A stretch of 64,000 bases of DNA from Runella salmonicolor (GTDB lineage Bacteria > Bacteroidota > Bacteroidia > Cytophagales > Spirosomataceae), in contig NZ_JAMZEL010000011.1 in NCBI RefSeq assembly GCF_024158025.1, positions 1 through 64,000 of the forward strand, written 5' to 3'. Shown one piece after another: positions 29,836-39,587 of the stretch. Positions within the stretch are counted from its first letter, which is position 1, and each line of letters begins with the position of its first letter. Position numbers and translations under genes: made by a program. The notes beneath the pieces were generated by a model. That model saw only the letters and a program-made list of their open reading frames with translations, was not told the DNA's origin and did not search any database.

Positions 29836-32800
29836 TTATTCAAACAGTTTCAGTAAATCAAATTCTTTAGCTGAAAGACCTTTGCTCAATTTCAATAAAT
29901 GTAAATCGATAGCGTCAGGCTCTCTATTTTTTAGTTTTTGATTCACAAATTTTTTCAGGTACAAGGTCAAGCGATTGTCAGGGTTATAAGGTTCTCCCGA
30001 GCCCAGGTTTTCGGGCCATGTTTCGGCCTGTTCTAGATAAAGTTGTGCTTCTTTGTATTTTTTTCGGTTGGACAATTCGGCGGCGTACCGAATATTGGCC
30101 TCACGAAACAACGCATGAGCTCCCGAAGCGCCCTCGTTGGGCAGGATATTCAAAGATTGCATCAGCTCAATGCATTCTTTATAGCGCTCTGATTTCAGGA
30201 GTAACCGCGCCCGCTGTTGCCCCAAAATATACACTTCGTGGTCGGGCAGTGGGGTTTCAGATTTGCCAAGCCTTTGAGACTTAGAAAGTCGTGATTCATT
30301 GACATCGAGGGCTTTTTTTAACTGCCCGTTTTCGGCATAAAAATCCGCGAGGGCTTTTACGGTTCGCCAATTGTTTGGAGCCAATTCATAGGCTTTTTCG
30401 AGAGCGGTTTTTACTTGGGCTTTGTCTTTTTTCAATACCTCTGCTTTGTACAAATAATACGAAAAAAAATCAGGTAGCGGGTTATATATTTCGATTGCCC
30501 TAAAGTCACTTACATCGTGCATACCACGCACTGAAGCCATTGCGAGATGCTGATAGTAGCGTAATTTCCCGTGTTGTTTTTTCGTCAAACCCCATTTTAA
30601 AACTTCCACCGTTTCGTTACGAAAAGGGAAAACACCTTCAGGAGAGGCCAAAAGCACGGCTTCCAGGGCTTGCGCCGATTCCGCTTTTCGGTTCAATTTA
30701 TCCAACAAATACGCCTTCCATAGATTCACCATTGGATTGGAAATCGACGATTCCAGTACCTCCAGACTTTCTGGGTACAGCCCCAGTTTTTCATAACTGA
30801 TAGCCATTTCCAAGTAGGTTTCAGAAGGCAATTCACTCCGTATCATTCCCAGAAACTGCTGTTTATCTTCCGGTTTCTGCGTCATCCGGGCTATTTCAAA
30901 CCGAACGAGATGATTCAGCGGGTCGTTTTGCAAAATCTCTTTTGCTTTTTGTAAAGCCGCCTCATTTGATTTCAACAGGCGTAACACAATAATTTCGAGG
31001 GCTTTAGCGTCCCAGTGGTCAGCTTGGCGTTCCTGCGCCTGCTTTAAAAGCGCCAACGCCTTGACATAATTTTTTTCTCTGACCGCCATTTTTGCCAAAT
31101 GATACAGCGCCGCAGCGCGATAAGTCGGGTCGAGGGAAGCCGTAGCGAAACGGTCTTTGGCCGCCGTCCACATTTCTCCAATACCTTCGTAGGCCAAGCC
31201 GGCAATAAAATTGGCTTTGGCATCATAGGCATTATCACCTAGCACAAAATCAGCAACTATACCTGCACGGGTGGATCCTCTGACATAAGCCACTTCTGCC
31301 TGTAAGACCTGTGCAGGCTTAAAAGAAGGGCTTTTTTCCAGTAATGTATTAATTATTGAATCCGCTTCTATGTACTTGCGTTGATTCATCAAATCTTTGG
31401 CGTGGAGATACATGCCATAATCTGATTTCCAATCAATTTTTTTTGCAAATCCTAAAAACCGTTGGGTATTTGTCGACCTTCCATCGGCCAGAATCTCCAC
31501 CCCGACCTGAATCCTGAGCGAGGCGAAATCACCTGTCCACTTTACCGAATCACGCACCATTTCGAGCGGTTTTAAAGACAGTTTTTTTGCAAAAACAAGC
31601 GTATTCCTTTCCAGCACTTTCAACGTATCCTGCACCGTCGAAACCGCGCAATAATCCAGTTTGAGCCAACCATCCTGCACGCGCAGATTCATTGCTCCCT
31701 GCGGCGTGGCGTGGGTCAGGCCACGGGTATTTTTGACGGGAAACCAGTATTCCGTCCAACTGTCATGCGTGTAGGGCATGAATGACACGTGCTTAAAAGG
31801 ACTGTACATACTGCCTTCGGAAGCCTGATTGAACAACCGCCCCGATTGTAATTCCACATACTGCCCGTCGGTATCGGTCAGGAGTTTTTCCCAGATCATA
31901 CCTTGGCGGGAAAGGCCCCAAATCCATATTTTTTTGCCCAATTTCTCGTGATAGGGCGAATATCGGGCAAAACCCATGTTGTCGTTGTGCCAAAAACCGC
32001 CGAAAAAGTCGGTGTTTTTTCCCAACACATGATAGGATTTATAAGAGCCGAAGTTGTTTTGTTCGTAAAAATTCAGGTTCCTGCCCAACGAATCCTTGGG
32101 CCACGTGCCCGCCTCACCGTTGTGGCCGATGTAATTTGTACCCGGAAACACAAATTCAAGATTGCCAGCGGCTTTGAAACCCGCATTCATCCAGTGATAA
32201 TAGCTTGTTTCTAAAGGCGTTGCATTATACCAATGCGATTTAGTAGTAAAGTACGCTTTGTCTTTCGGCAGATTGACCTCCACCATCCAGCGCGTTCGGG
32301 CTGACCAATCCCACGCCCCCAAAAAGCAACTAACGCTCCCATCGTCATTGGTGCGGGTAAAATAATCGACGGGTGCCGAGACAGTAGGTGCGTGACCAAT
32401 GTCGCCGAAGTTGATTTCTATCCCACCCGATGTCCAAGCCCCGCGCATGGCCACGTCGCGGAATTTGACAACGTGGTTGAAATAGATAAAAGGGTAGTTG
32501 GTTGATTTCTCATACGCCCCCCAAATCTTCCCGCCGATTTCGGGGGTGATGTATACTTTGATGTAGTCGTTTTCGAGTTCAATAAACTTCCATTCTTTCA
32601 TCACGGGTTGAGTGGTGTAGCCGTCATACCTAAAATAAGGGTACACCCGCCCTGGCTGGGGCACGGGGTCAGGGTCCGAAAACGGATAGGTGGTGAGGGT
32701 TTGGGTTGTTTCGCGGACCACCGCATTTTGGGCCGTTGAAACTTGGACCAGTCCCAAAAGCAGGCCGATAAACAACCCATGTTTTAGGGATAAAAAATGA

Positions 32801-32841
32801 ACCAGACGCATTGGTTTGTATGAGGTTATTGGATAATGCAA
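29836..32841 (-). CDS. DUF5107 protein with TPR repeats
   Basis: A 1001-residue exported protein. A start at 32811 (MRLVHFLSLKHGLF) would give a more standard signal peptide ending at STAQ; the longer start is kept because both are possible. The N-terminal half (about 60-400) is DUF5107, with the characteristic ENDYIKVYITPEIGGKIWGA, a sugar-mutarotase-like beta fold, then GGIEINFGDIGHAPT. The C-terminal half (about 480-930) consists of TPR-like helical pairs (YHLAKMAVREKNYVKALALL, LEMAISYEKLGLYPESLEVL). The fold suggests carbohydrate binding or processing; no enzyme activity is established. It precedes the FG-GAP lipoprotein by 82 bp on the same strand, and both lie downstream of the second SusC/D pair, interrupted by Uma2. 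Confidence 0.85.
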   Translation of the reverse strand: MHYPITSYKPMRLVHFLSLKHGLFIGLLLGLVQVSTAQNAVVRETTQTLTTYPFSDPDPVPQPGRVYPYFRYDGYTTQPVMKEWKFIELENDYIKVYITPEIGGKIWGAYEKSTNYPFIYFNHVVKFRDVAMRGAWTSGGIEINFGDIGHAPTVSAPVDYFTRTNDDGSVSCFLGAWDWSARTRWMVEVNLPKDKAYFTTKSHWYNATPLETSYYHWMNAGFKAAGNLEFVFPGTNYIGHNGEAGTWPKDSLGRNLNFYEQNNFGSYKSYHVLGKNTDFFGGFWHNDNMGFARYSPYHEKLGKKIWIWGLSRQGMIWEKLLTDTDGQYVELQSGRLFNQASEGSMYSPFKHVSFMPYTHDSWTEYWFPVKNTRGLTHATPQGAMNLRVQDGWLKLDYCAVSTVQDTLKVLERNTLVFAKKLSLKPLEMVRDSVKWTGDFASLRIQVGVEILADGRSTNTQRFLGFAKKIDWKSDYGMYLHAKDLMNQRKYIEADSIINTLLEKSPSFKPAQVLQAEVAYVRGSTRAGIVADFVLGDNAYDAKANFIAGLAYEGIGEMWTAAKDRFATASLDPTYRAAALYHLAKMAVREKNYVKALALLKQAQERQADHWDAKALEIIVLRLLKSNEAALQKAKEILQNDPLNHLVRFEIARMTQKPEDKQQFLGMIRSELPSETYLEMAISYEKLGLYPESLEVLESSISNPMVNLWKAYLLDKLNRKAESAQALEAVLLASPEGVFPFRNETVEVLKWGLTKKQHGKLRYYQHLAMASVRGMHDVSDFRAIEIYNPLPDFFSYYLYKAEVLKKDKAQVKTALEKAYELAPNNWRTVKALADFYAENGQLKKALDVNESRLSKSQRLGKSETPLPDHEVYILGQQRARLLLKSERYKECIELMQSLNILPNEGASGAHALFREANIRYAAELSNRKKYKEAQLYLEQAETWPENLGSGEPYNPDNRLTLYLKKFVNQKLKNREPDAIDLHLLKLSKGLSAKEFDLLKLFE

Positions 32842-32904
32842 GATAAAATTTTGGCTTGGTTTATGCCGTTTTTTTGAGTAAAATTGTCAAAAAAAGAACA
32901 TCCT

Positions 32905-33513
32905 ATGGTTGTTATTGCCACCAAACGACGTCCCAAAATTCGAAAAATTCCCGCCCACTTGGTCTACGAGGAGCTTGACGGGCAAGCCTTACCTTATCGT
33001 GGTTATTTAGAGGTATTATCAGGGAAAAAAACATTCGAAGAAATTATGGGCAGCAGTTCATTGCAGGCAGTACTTGTTTCTATTATCAATTGGTTTGTTA
33101 ATAATAACATCAATCGAAAAAAATATTTAGTAGCCTCCAATGAGTCTGGGTTGCATGTAAATTCAGGGAGTAATCTAGCCAACGATATTGCCGTTTTTGA
33201 AAAAGAAAAAATTACGTTGACCGATAAATACTTTGACGTAGCCCCCAAAATTGTCGTTGAGGTCGACATTAAAATAGCTCTGGAAGGAACTGGCCTCACG
33301 AGTGACCTAGAGTACATGTTGAACAAATCGCAGAAAATGCTTGATTTTGGTGTCGAAAAAGTCATTTGGATCACCACTCAAACCAAGAAGATTTTTGTCA
33401 TTACTCCCAATGCGCCTTGGTATTTAGTCAATTACGATGAAAACATTCCGTTATTGGATGACTGCGTCCTGAATCTTGCCCAACTGCTTCGGGACGAAGA
33501 AATTGAGTATTAA
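32905..33513 (+). CDS. Uma2-family (DUF820) PD-(D/E)XK nuclease-fold protein
   Basis: About 202 residues from the ATG chosen; a TTG at 32884 would add seven. Pattern of the Uma2 family: YEELDGQALPYRGYLEV at the start, then NVNSGSNLANDIAVFEKEKI and PKIVVEVDIKIALEGTG, giving the D ... ExD acidic set of a restriction-nuclease-like core. Uma2 proteins are multicopy in cyanobacteria and Cytophagales. Their role is unknown, and several are assumed to be domesticated nucleases. It is the only plus-strand gene between 17310 and 40627 and sits between two glycan-related minus-strand genes, which fits an insertion. Confidence 0.8.
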   Translation: MVVIATKRRPKIRKIPAHLVYEELDGQALPYRGYLEVLSGKKTFEEIMGSSSLQAVLVSIINWFVNNNINRKKYLVASNESGLHVNSGSNLANDIAVFEKEKITLTDKYFDVAPKIVVEVDIKIALEGTGLTSDLEYMLNKSQKMLDFGVEKVIWITTQTKKIFVITPNAPWYLVNYDENIPLLDDCVLNLAQLLRDEEIEY

Positions 33514-33516
33514 ACC

Positions 33517-33543
33517 AAAAACGGGCGATTTCTCGCCCGTTTC
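33517..33543. terminator. Terminator between convergent uma2 and susD
   Basis: ACGGGCGA (33521-33528) pairs with TCGCCCGT (33533-33540) around TTTC. An A-run lies on one side and TT on the other, so it can work in both directions, better on the minus strand for the SusD gene that ends at 33568. Confidence 0.8.
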
Positions 33544-33567
33544 GGTCATTTATCTTCAAAAGTATCA

Positions 33568-35121
33568 TTAAGGTTTATCCCACCACAAACGGGTCGTTGA
33601 TTTATCTGCGCCACCCAATTTGGATACGCCAGAATCAACGCCAGCCTTGTTGGTGCTGATTTCGCCCGCAACAAACGGTGCTCTGCGCACAATACTGCCC
33701 ACTGGTACATCAGGGTCATCTGAATTTACCCGAGGATAGAGTTTAGGGAATCCTGAACGACGGTATTCGGCCCAGGCTTCAAAGCCATAAGGGAACAATG
33801 CCAACCATTTTTGCGTCAATATTTGCTCACGTTGCTTGGCGGCCGTGGCTTCCCATTTTACGGGAATGTCGGTCATGCCGGGGCTTTTTACCACATCATT
33901 TAAGGCAACGGGCGTAGAGGTACCAGCGGTGTAAGCGGCAATCGCAGCCGCGTCGGTGATGCCCCACTGAGTCATAGAAAGCGCAATTCCTTTTTCATAT
34001 AAGTCTTTAGCTGTTCCGCCCATGCTCCAGCCATTCAAAGCACCTTCGGCGCGGAGGAAGTGAGCTTCGGAAGCAAACATAATACCCCAAGGTTGTGTAA
34101 AACGCGCGGCATCCTGAAATGCAGGCGCTACGTTTGAATTGGCTCCCGGCGCATTTTCGGGCAAGCCCAATTGCACCTGCGAGTATCCATTACGCAATCC
34201 TTTGTAGGTATCGCCCGACACTGGACTGAAAAACTTGCTGATGCGAGGGTCTTTGTAGCCTTTGAGCGTACTTTCCATGGCAGCACTCATTCGGAACTCA
34301 TTCCATGCCGTGATACCACCGAGCGGGTTGGGTGAGTTTGCAGTTACTTTGATGAAAGCATCATCGGCGTTTGTTTCCAATGTACCAGCAGCAACAGCAG
34401 CTTCTGCCTCCGTTTTGGCCAAGGCAGGGTCTACTTTTGACATACGAATGGCCAAACGCAAACGCATGGTGTTGGCAAACTTAATCCAACGATCCACGTT
34501 GCCGCCATACATTTGGTCATTGTTCCCCAAAATGGTTTTGCCTTTGGATTTTTGCAGTTCAGTCACCGCCGCTTTGAGCGTGGCCAGGAAGTCTTTATAG
34601 ATAAACTCCTGACTATCATACTCTACAACTTTTTCGCCGCTACCCACTTTTGAGTACGGAATCGCGCCCCAATAATCGGTCATGGGCAAATACATCTGTA
34701 CTTTCCAGATGGAAGCCATCGCAAAAATGGCCGCATCTTCGGCCTGCCCGCCGGGCTTGGTGGCATCCAACACCACCAAAAGCGGCGGAATCTGCTGTCC
34801 ATAAAAGTTATTCCAAGCACCATTCAGCCAGTTGCCCACCATCACGTTGCGGTCAGAAGGGAAATTGATGGCTACGTTGGCATAATATTGCGCGTGCAAA
34901 TCGGCGAATAAACTTTCCATCAACTGAAAAGGTCCACGGTCGCCAAATACGCCGCGCCACTGTGCTGCCGCAAAGGCATTTCCTACGGCCGACTTATCAA
35001 TGGAAGTCAGCTTTGTTTTATCGGTATTGAGTGTTTCAAACTTATCAGTACAGGCATAAAACCCAACCGAAGCCGTCAGCAGCATACCAACCGGAATGAC
35101 AAGTTTTTTGAAAATTTTCAT
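33568..35121 (-). CDS. SusD/RagB-family lipoprotein (SusD-like_2 type)
   Basis: The chosen ATG gives 517 residues and a proper lipoprotein signal (MKIFKKLVIPVGMLLTA, SVGFYACTDKF); the frame is open 54 bp further upstream, but that extension is not signal-like. The opening FETLNTDKTKLT after the cysteine is typical of the SusD-like_2 branch (FxxxNTxPxxxT). Other marks are YLPMTDYWGAIPYSKVG, RWIKFANTMRLRLAIRMS and FLRAEGALNGWSMGGTAKDLY, all frequent in this branch. It is 58 bp after susC. The ligand may be a peptide or glycan; no enzyme of a utilisation locus is directly adjacent. Confidence 0.92.
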   Translation of the reverse strand: MKIFKKLVIPVGMLLTASVGFYACTDKFETLNTDKTKLTSIDKSAVGNAFAAAQWRGVFGDRGPFQLMESLFADLHAQYYANVAINFPSDRNVMVGNWLNGAWNNFYGQQIPPLLVVLDATKPGGQAEDAAIFAMASIWKVQMYLPMTDYWGAIPYSKVGSGEKVVEYDSQEFIYKDFLATLKAAVTELQKSKGKTILGNNDQMYGGNVDRWIKFANTMRLRLAIRMSKVDPALAKTEAEAAVAAGTLETNADDAFIKVTANSPNPLGGITAWNEFRMSAAMESTLKGYKDPRISKFFSPVSGDTYKGLRNGYSQVQLGLPENAPGANSNVAPAFQDAARFTQPWGIMFASEAHFLRAEGALNGWSMGGTAKDLYEKGIALSMTQWGITDAAAIAAYTAGTSTPVALNDVVKSPGMTDIPVKWEATAAKQREQILTQKWLALFPYGFEAWAEYRRSGFPKLYPRVNSDDPDVPVGSIVRRAPFVAGEISTNKAGVDSGVSKLGGADKSTTRLWWDKP

Positions 35122-35179
35122 TTTGTCTCTATTTGTAATGTTAAACAATGTTTGATCCCCAAAATTAAACGTCAATGGA

Positions 35180-38100
35180 TTAGAAAGAGAGGTTCAAATT
35201 GACACCAAATGTACGCGTTGACGGCATCGAGAAAGATTCCAAACCAACCGTGGTATTTTGGGCGCCAGCGGTGAGTTCGGGGTCAAAACCTTTTGCTTTG
35301 TTTAGGAAGAAAAATAGGTTACGACCCACCAACGAAAGCGAAGCTCCTTGGAAAGGTGTTTTCTGCAACAAACCCGATGGTAAGTTATAGCTCAGGGCTA
35401 CTTCTCTCAAACGAATGTTGGATGCACTGTACGTAAATACCTCACCAGCAGGGGTGTTACGCCCACCTACTTTCAACCAATAACGCTCGGCAGTGGTGGC
35501 AATATTGTTAGCAGAACCGTCAGCTTTCACACCGGGAAAAGTGTAGCTCTCGCGTCCGGCGAGGGTTTCTTCGGTTACCCCGTCGGCATAAATAACAGCA
35601 TTGGTGAAGGACGTTACCACGCCGCCCATGCGGGCGCTAATGAGGAAGTTAAGCGCCAGATTTTTGTAGGTAATCCGGTTGCTCAAACCACCCGTCCAAT
35701 CAGGGCGTGAGTTTCCTAAATACACGGTTGTACCGGCCGTAATTTGCGGCAAACCATCGGTACCCACAATCACCTGTCCTGACGCATTCCGAACGTATCC
35801 ACGGCTGAATACCTGACCTAATGGCTGGCCTTCAATCGCGCGGATGTTGTTCATAAAGTCATTGGTCAAGTTCAATTCCTTCAATTCAGGCGTTAATTCC
35901 ACCAATTTGTTGACGTTTTTCGCGTAATTCAAATCAATGTCCCAACGAAAATCTCCCGCCTGTACGGGCGTAGCGTTGAGGGTAAGTTCCACTCCTTTGT
36001 TGTTAACCAAACCAGCGTTGATAAACTCCGACGACCAACCTGAGGCTGGTGGAATGGCCACTTGGAACAATTGGTTTTTAGAATCACTGTTGTACCAACC
36101 CAAATCAAACCCGAAACGGTTGTTGAGGAATTTCATCTGCAAACCAAACTCAAGCGCGGTGGTCAACTCAGGCTTCAAATTGGGGAATGGTTTGATTCCG
36201 TCGCGAGTGATAAATCCATTGGGACCGCCCGGCAAAAACGAATAGGTTTGGTTCAACAGGTACGGACGGGCGTCGTTACCCGTTTGGGCAAAAGAGCCCC
36301 GCACTTTTGCAAACGAAATGGCTTCCGGCATCGTAATCATATTGGACAGAATGGCCGAGAATCCAACTCCGGGGAAGAAATATGATTGGCTTTCTTTAGG
36401 TAACGTCGAAGACCAGTCGTTACGGGCCGTAAGGGTTACGGTAAGGGCATTTTTAAACGTTACGTCGGCCGTGGCAAAGATACCCTGCTTTTCGGTTTCG
36501 TTGATGCCGCGCGTGGTTTGGGTATTGCGGGCATTGGTGGTGATGAACAAGTTCTCGCGGTTCAAGCCACCGTTGGATGTGTTCTGGTCCAATTGCTTAC
36601 GGCGCTGAATACTTCCCCCCACTGTGGCATTGACGGCAATGAAATCCGAGAATTTCTTGTCGTACATCGCAAACAAATCATAGTTCTGCTCACTCACTTC
36701 GCGCCAGTTGGTTTGGTAGTCGCCGTTGTCGGCAATGGTATAGGTGTTGTTGTACCATTTTCCTTCAAACTTATCAACGTAGCGGTCTATCCCACCCCGC
36801 GCCATGATTTTGAGAGCCGATGTTAACTTATAGGTCAACGAAGTAAAGCCCGTGATACGGTCGCGATTATCGGCCGCAATGACGCGGTTTTTAATCCAGT
36901 AAGGGTTTTGTCCACCGTTTGAGCCCGGATTCCAGAAGTTCTGACGAAGGTTACCCGTTACAGGGTCAATGTACTCAAATTGTTGGGCTTGCTCCAACGA
37001 AATGTTGCGCGGCATCCGCAAAACATGGCGCTGCAAGTTGGCAAAGGCCTCTCCCGTTTGTTGGCGATTATCGATTTTTTCGCTCAAGTAGGTGATTTTG
37101 GTATCCAATGAAAGCCGCTCTCCAATTTGATTGGAGATACGCAGGTTGAGGTTGTTGCGCTTCAACTTGTTGTTGTCAACAATACCCGTTGCTCCTACGT
37201 TGGTGTAAGAAAAATAGGTTTGGGTCTTTTCACTTCCTCCCGAAAACGCGATGGAGTTTGAGATTTGAGAACCCGTCGAATAGAAATCCTTATAACTTCC
37301 AGGGTTAGCGTTCATGTTGTACGTTTTGGAAGCGTTGGCCGGGTCAGGTCCCCACAGGGCCACCGATTGTCCTGTCATTTTGGGTCCCCAGCTAAATTCA
37401 CTGGCGCGGTTGTAAACACCCGCGCTTCCCTGTCCGTATTCATCCTGAAACTTTTGCAAAACCATGGCCTGCTCTGCTTGGAAAGAGCTGTTGATGGTTA
37501 CGCCAAATCCTTTGCGAACGGCTCCTTTTTTGGTGCTAATAATCAAGGCACCGTTGGCAGCGCGACTACCATAAAGGGCCGTGGCCGAGGCTCCGCTCAG
37601 TACGTTAATAGACTCAATGTCATCGGGGTTAACGCTCGAAAGGCCATCGCCTCCGTCGCGACCACCGTTGGCATTGCCCGGACTGAAGTTTGAGTTGTCC
37701 ATCGGCACCCCGTCAATCACAATCAGGGCTTGGTTGTTACCAGTGATTGAACGGTCGCCGCGCAAAACAACACGAGAAGAACCACCTACGCCCGAAGAAG
37801 AACGAACGATGTCAAGGTTGGCGACTCTACCCGCCAGAGAGTTGGCCACGTTTAATTCACGGGCTTTGGAGATATTGGCTACCTGCACCGTTTGGGTGGC
37901 ATAGCTCAATACTTTCTGATCTTTGGAGATACCCAATGCCGTCACCACCACTTCGCTGAGGGTGCGGGCATCGGTTTCCATTTGAACGTTAATGACTGTT
38001 GCCGCCCCCAATTCCACTTCTTTGGTCAAATAACCAACAGATGAAAACACCAGTGTTCCAGAAGCAGGAACCGACAATTTAAAGGCACCCTCACCGTCGG

Positions 38101-38260
38101 AATTTGTTCCGCGATTGGTGCCTTTGAGAAGAACATTCACGCCGGGCAGGGCTTGCCCAGTTTCGTCTTTGATAGTACCTGACAGGGTTCTGTCCTGCGC
38201 TATCAATTGCCCTATACCGACCAATGCCGATAAAAGGCTCATAAATAGAGCTTTACGCAT
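35180..38260 (-). CDS. SusC/RagA-family TonB-linked outer-membrane transporter
   Basis: A 1026-residue transporter with signal peptide (MRKALFMSLLSALVGIGQL, ending IAQ). A carboxypeptidase-regulatory-like domain follows (LSGTIKDETGQALPGVNVLL), then the short TonB-box-like SEVVVTALGI, the plug (VVLRGDRSITGNNQALIVID and IESINVLSGASATALYG), and the barrel ending NLSF. There is no STN domain, and no sigma/anti-sigma pair is near, so unlike the transporter at 3875 it is not a self-sensing system. Its partner SusD is downstream. A 168-bp gap to the dipeptidase gene contains its promoter; I could not identify a clear -7 box. Confidence 0.95.
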   Translation of the reverse strand: MRKALFMSLLSALVGIGQLIAQDRTLSGTIKDETGQALPGVNVLLKGTNRGTNSDGEGAFKLSVPASGTLVFSSVGYLTKEVELGAATVINVQMETDARTLSEVVVTALGISKDQKVLSYATQTVQVANISKARELNVANSLAGRVANLDIVRSSSGVGGSSRVVLRGDRSITGNNQALIVIDGVPMDNSNFSPGNANGGRDGGDGLSSVNPDDIESINVLSGASATALYGSRAANGALIISTKKGAVRKGFGVTINSSFQAEQAMVLQKFQDEYGQGSAGVYNRASEFSWGPKMTGQSVALWGPDPANASKTYNMNANPGSYKDFYSTGSQISNSIAFSGGSEKTQTYFSYTNVGATGIVDNNKLKRNNLNLRISNQIGERLSLDTKITYLSEKIDNRQQTGEAFANLQRHVLRMPRNISLEQAQQFEYIDPVTGNLRQNFWNPGSNGGQNPYWIKNRVIAADNRDRITGFTSLTYKLTSALKIMARGGIDRYVDKFEGKWYNNTYTIADNGDYQTNWREVSEQNYDLFAMYDKKFSDFIAVNATVGGSIQRRKQLDQNTSNGGLNRENLFITTNARNTQTTRGINETEKQGIFATADVTFKNALTVTLTARNDWSSTLPKESQSYFFPGVGFSAILSNMITMPEAISFAKVRGSFAQTGNDARPYLLNQTYSFLPGGPNGFITRDGIKPFPNLKPELTTALEFGLQMKFLNNRFGFDLGWYNSDSKNQLFQVAIPPASGWSSEFINAGLVNNKGVELTLNATPVQAGDFRWDIDLNYAKNVNKLVELTPELKELNLTNDFMNNIRAIEGQPLGQVFSRGYVRNASGQVIVGTDGLPQITAGTTVYLGNSRPDWTGGLSNRITYKNLALNFLISARMGGVVTSFTNAVIYADGVTEETLAGRESYTFPGVKADGSANNIATTAERYWLKVGGRNTPAGEVFTYSASNIRLREVALSYNLPSGLLQKTPFQGASLSLVGRNLFFFLNKAKGFDPELTAGAQNTTVGLESFSMPSTRTFGVNLNLSF

Positions 38261-38428
38261 ACAATAGATTGGATTAGTTTAATTACTCAAACGCAAATTA
38301 TAGGTAATTTTCAAATTTCCATTAAGTTATATGCACTATTTATTAATTTTTTTTAATATGTCATTTATACACTTAAAATTTGGACATATCAAATGCTTGC
38401 AACTAGGTTTTATTGCGACAACAACTTT

Positions 38429-39520
38429 TTATAAAATATTGTTTTGCCAAGCCTGCTTCAAGCACCGCAGCCAATTTTGGTGAAAGATGTTTTTTAAATC
38501 ATCCTCTCCGTATCCTCGTTGACGGAGCAAATCTTGGTACAATTGCAGGTCGGCGATGGTATCTAAATCATAAGGCGATTGCTCTCGACCAAACATTCCG
38601 TCCAGATCTGTTCCGAATGCAACGTGCAGGCTATTGCCCGTCAGTTGGCAGATATGATCCCAATGGTCTACGAGTTTTGACATGGTCACCCCAAACGCTT
38701 TTGGATCTGATTGTCGCTGCACAAAACCCGGGGCCATCATCCAAGCATCCAACGCACCACCAATGACCGCACCTCGCTCAGCCAGTCGCAAAATTTGCTC
38801 ATCAGTAAGCTGTCGCTGATGCGGCACCAATGCCCGGCAATTATGATGGCTTGCCCAAACAGGGCCTTTAAAAAGGGCTAAAGCTTCATCAAACCCCTTA
38901 TCGGTGAGGTGGGTGGCATCCAGAATCATTCCCAGGGCATCCATTTCTCGCAGCAAATCTTTGCCCGCCGCGGTCAGTCCGTCGGTCGTACCCGTGCCCG
39001 ACGCATAACGACCAGAGCCGTACCAAGCTGGGCCAATGGCTCTTAGGCCATAACCGTATGCTTTTTCCAGATACGAAAGGTTTATGAGCGAATCGGCCCC
39101 TTCCAACGAAAGAATAAATCCCACGGGCTTTTTATCGTTGGGCACGTCGGTATTTTCCCAAAGTGCAATGTGCGTATCTAGCTCCGTGGCGTTGGTTATC
39201 TGAACCATTTCTCCTAAATCAACCATGGCCTGATACCACGCCACCTGCGCCTGGGTCATGGCCCAGGCTTGCGCGGGCGAATACCATCCGTCAAAGGCGC
39301 TTCCGCGTTGGGTAACCCGCGCCAATTGGGTAGCCACCACCAAGCCCACGTTGCCCTTTCTCAAGTCAGGCAGCGAAACCGTACCTTTGCCCCGGTCGCG
39401 TTTGTCCGAAAGATTTTTTTCAATTTCGCGCTCCCGAAGTTCCTGTACCGTACAGGTATAATCGCGGTTCCATTCAACGGCATTCATCGCCATGTCTAAG
39501 TGGGCATCAACAATCAGCAT
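38429..39520 (-). CDS. Membrane dipeptidase (peptidase family M19)
   Basis: A 363-residue zinc dipeptidase of the renal-dipeptidase type. Zinc-ligand motifs are visible in order: DAHLDMAMN at 5-13, the bridging glutamate in GFILSLEGADSL, the histidine region WASHHNCRALVPHQRQL, and FGTDLDGMFGRE, corresponding to the conserved G-S/T-D-F/L-D-G. No signal peptide is seen, so it is probably cytoplasmic and cleaves short, including D-amino-acid-containing, dipeptides. It lies upstream of the SusC/D pair on the same strand with a 168-bp gap; a peptide-uptake role for that pair is possible but speculative. Confidence 0.9.
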   Translation of the reverse strand: MLIVDAHLDMAMNAVEWNRDYTCTVQELREREIEKNLSDKRDRGKGTVSLPDLRKGNVGLVVATQLARVTQRGSAFDGWYSPAQAWAMTQAQVAWYQAMVDLGEMVQITNATELDTHIALWENTDVPNDKKPVGFILSLEGADSLINLSYLEKAYGYGLRAIGPAWYGSGRYASGTGTTDGLTAAGKDLLREMDALGMILDATHLTDKGFDEALALFKGPVWASHHNCRALVPHQRQLTDEQILRLAERGAVIGGALDAWMMAPGFVQRQSDPKAFGVTMSKLVDHWDHICQLTGNSLHVAFGTDLDGMFGREQSPYDLDTIADLQLYQDLLRQRGYGEDDLKNIFHQNWLRCLKQAWQNNIL

Positions 39521-39587
39521 AAATGGGTAGTGAGTATTAAGTGTTTAGTAAAGTTTAAAACCTTTATTATTAAGCATTTGCAACGAT

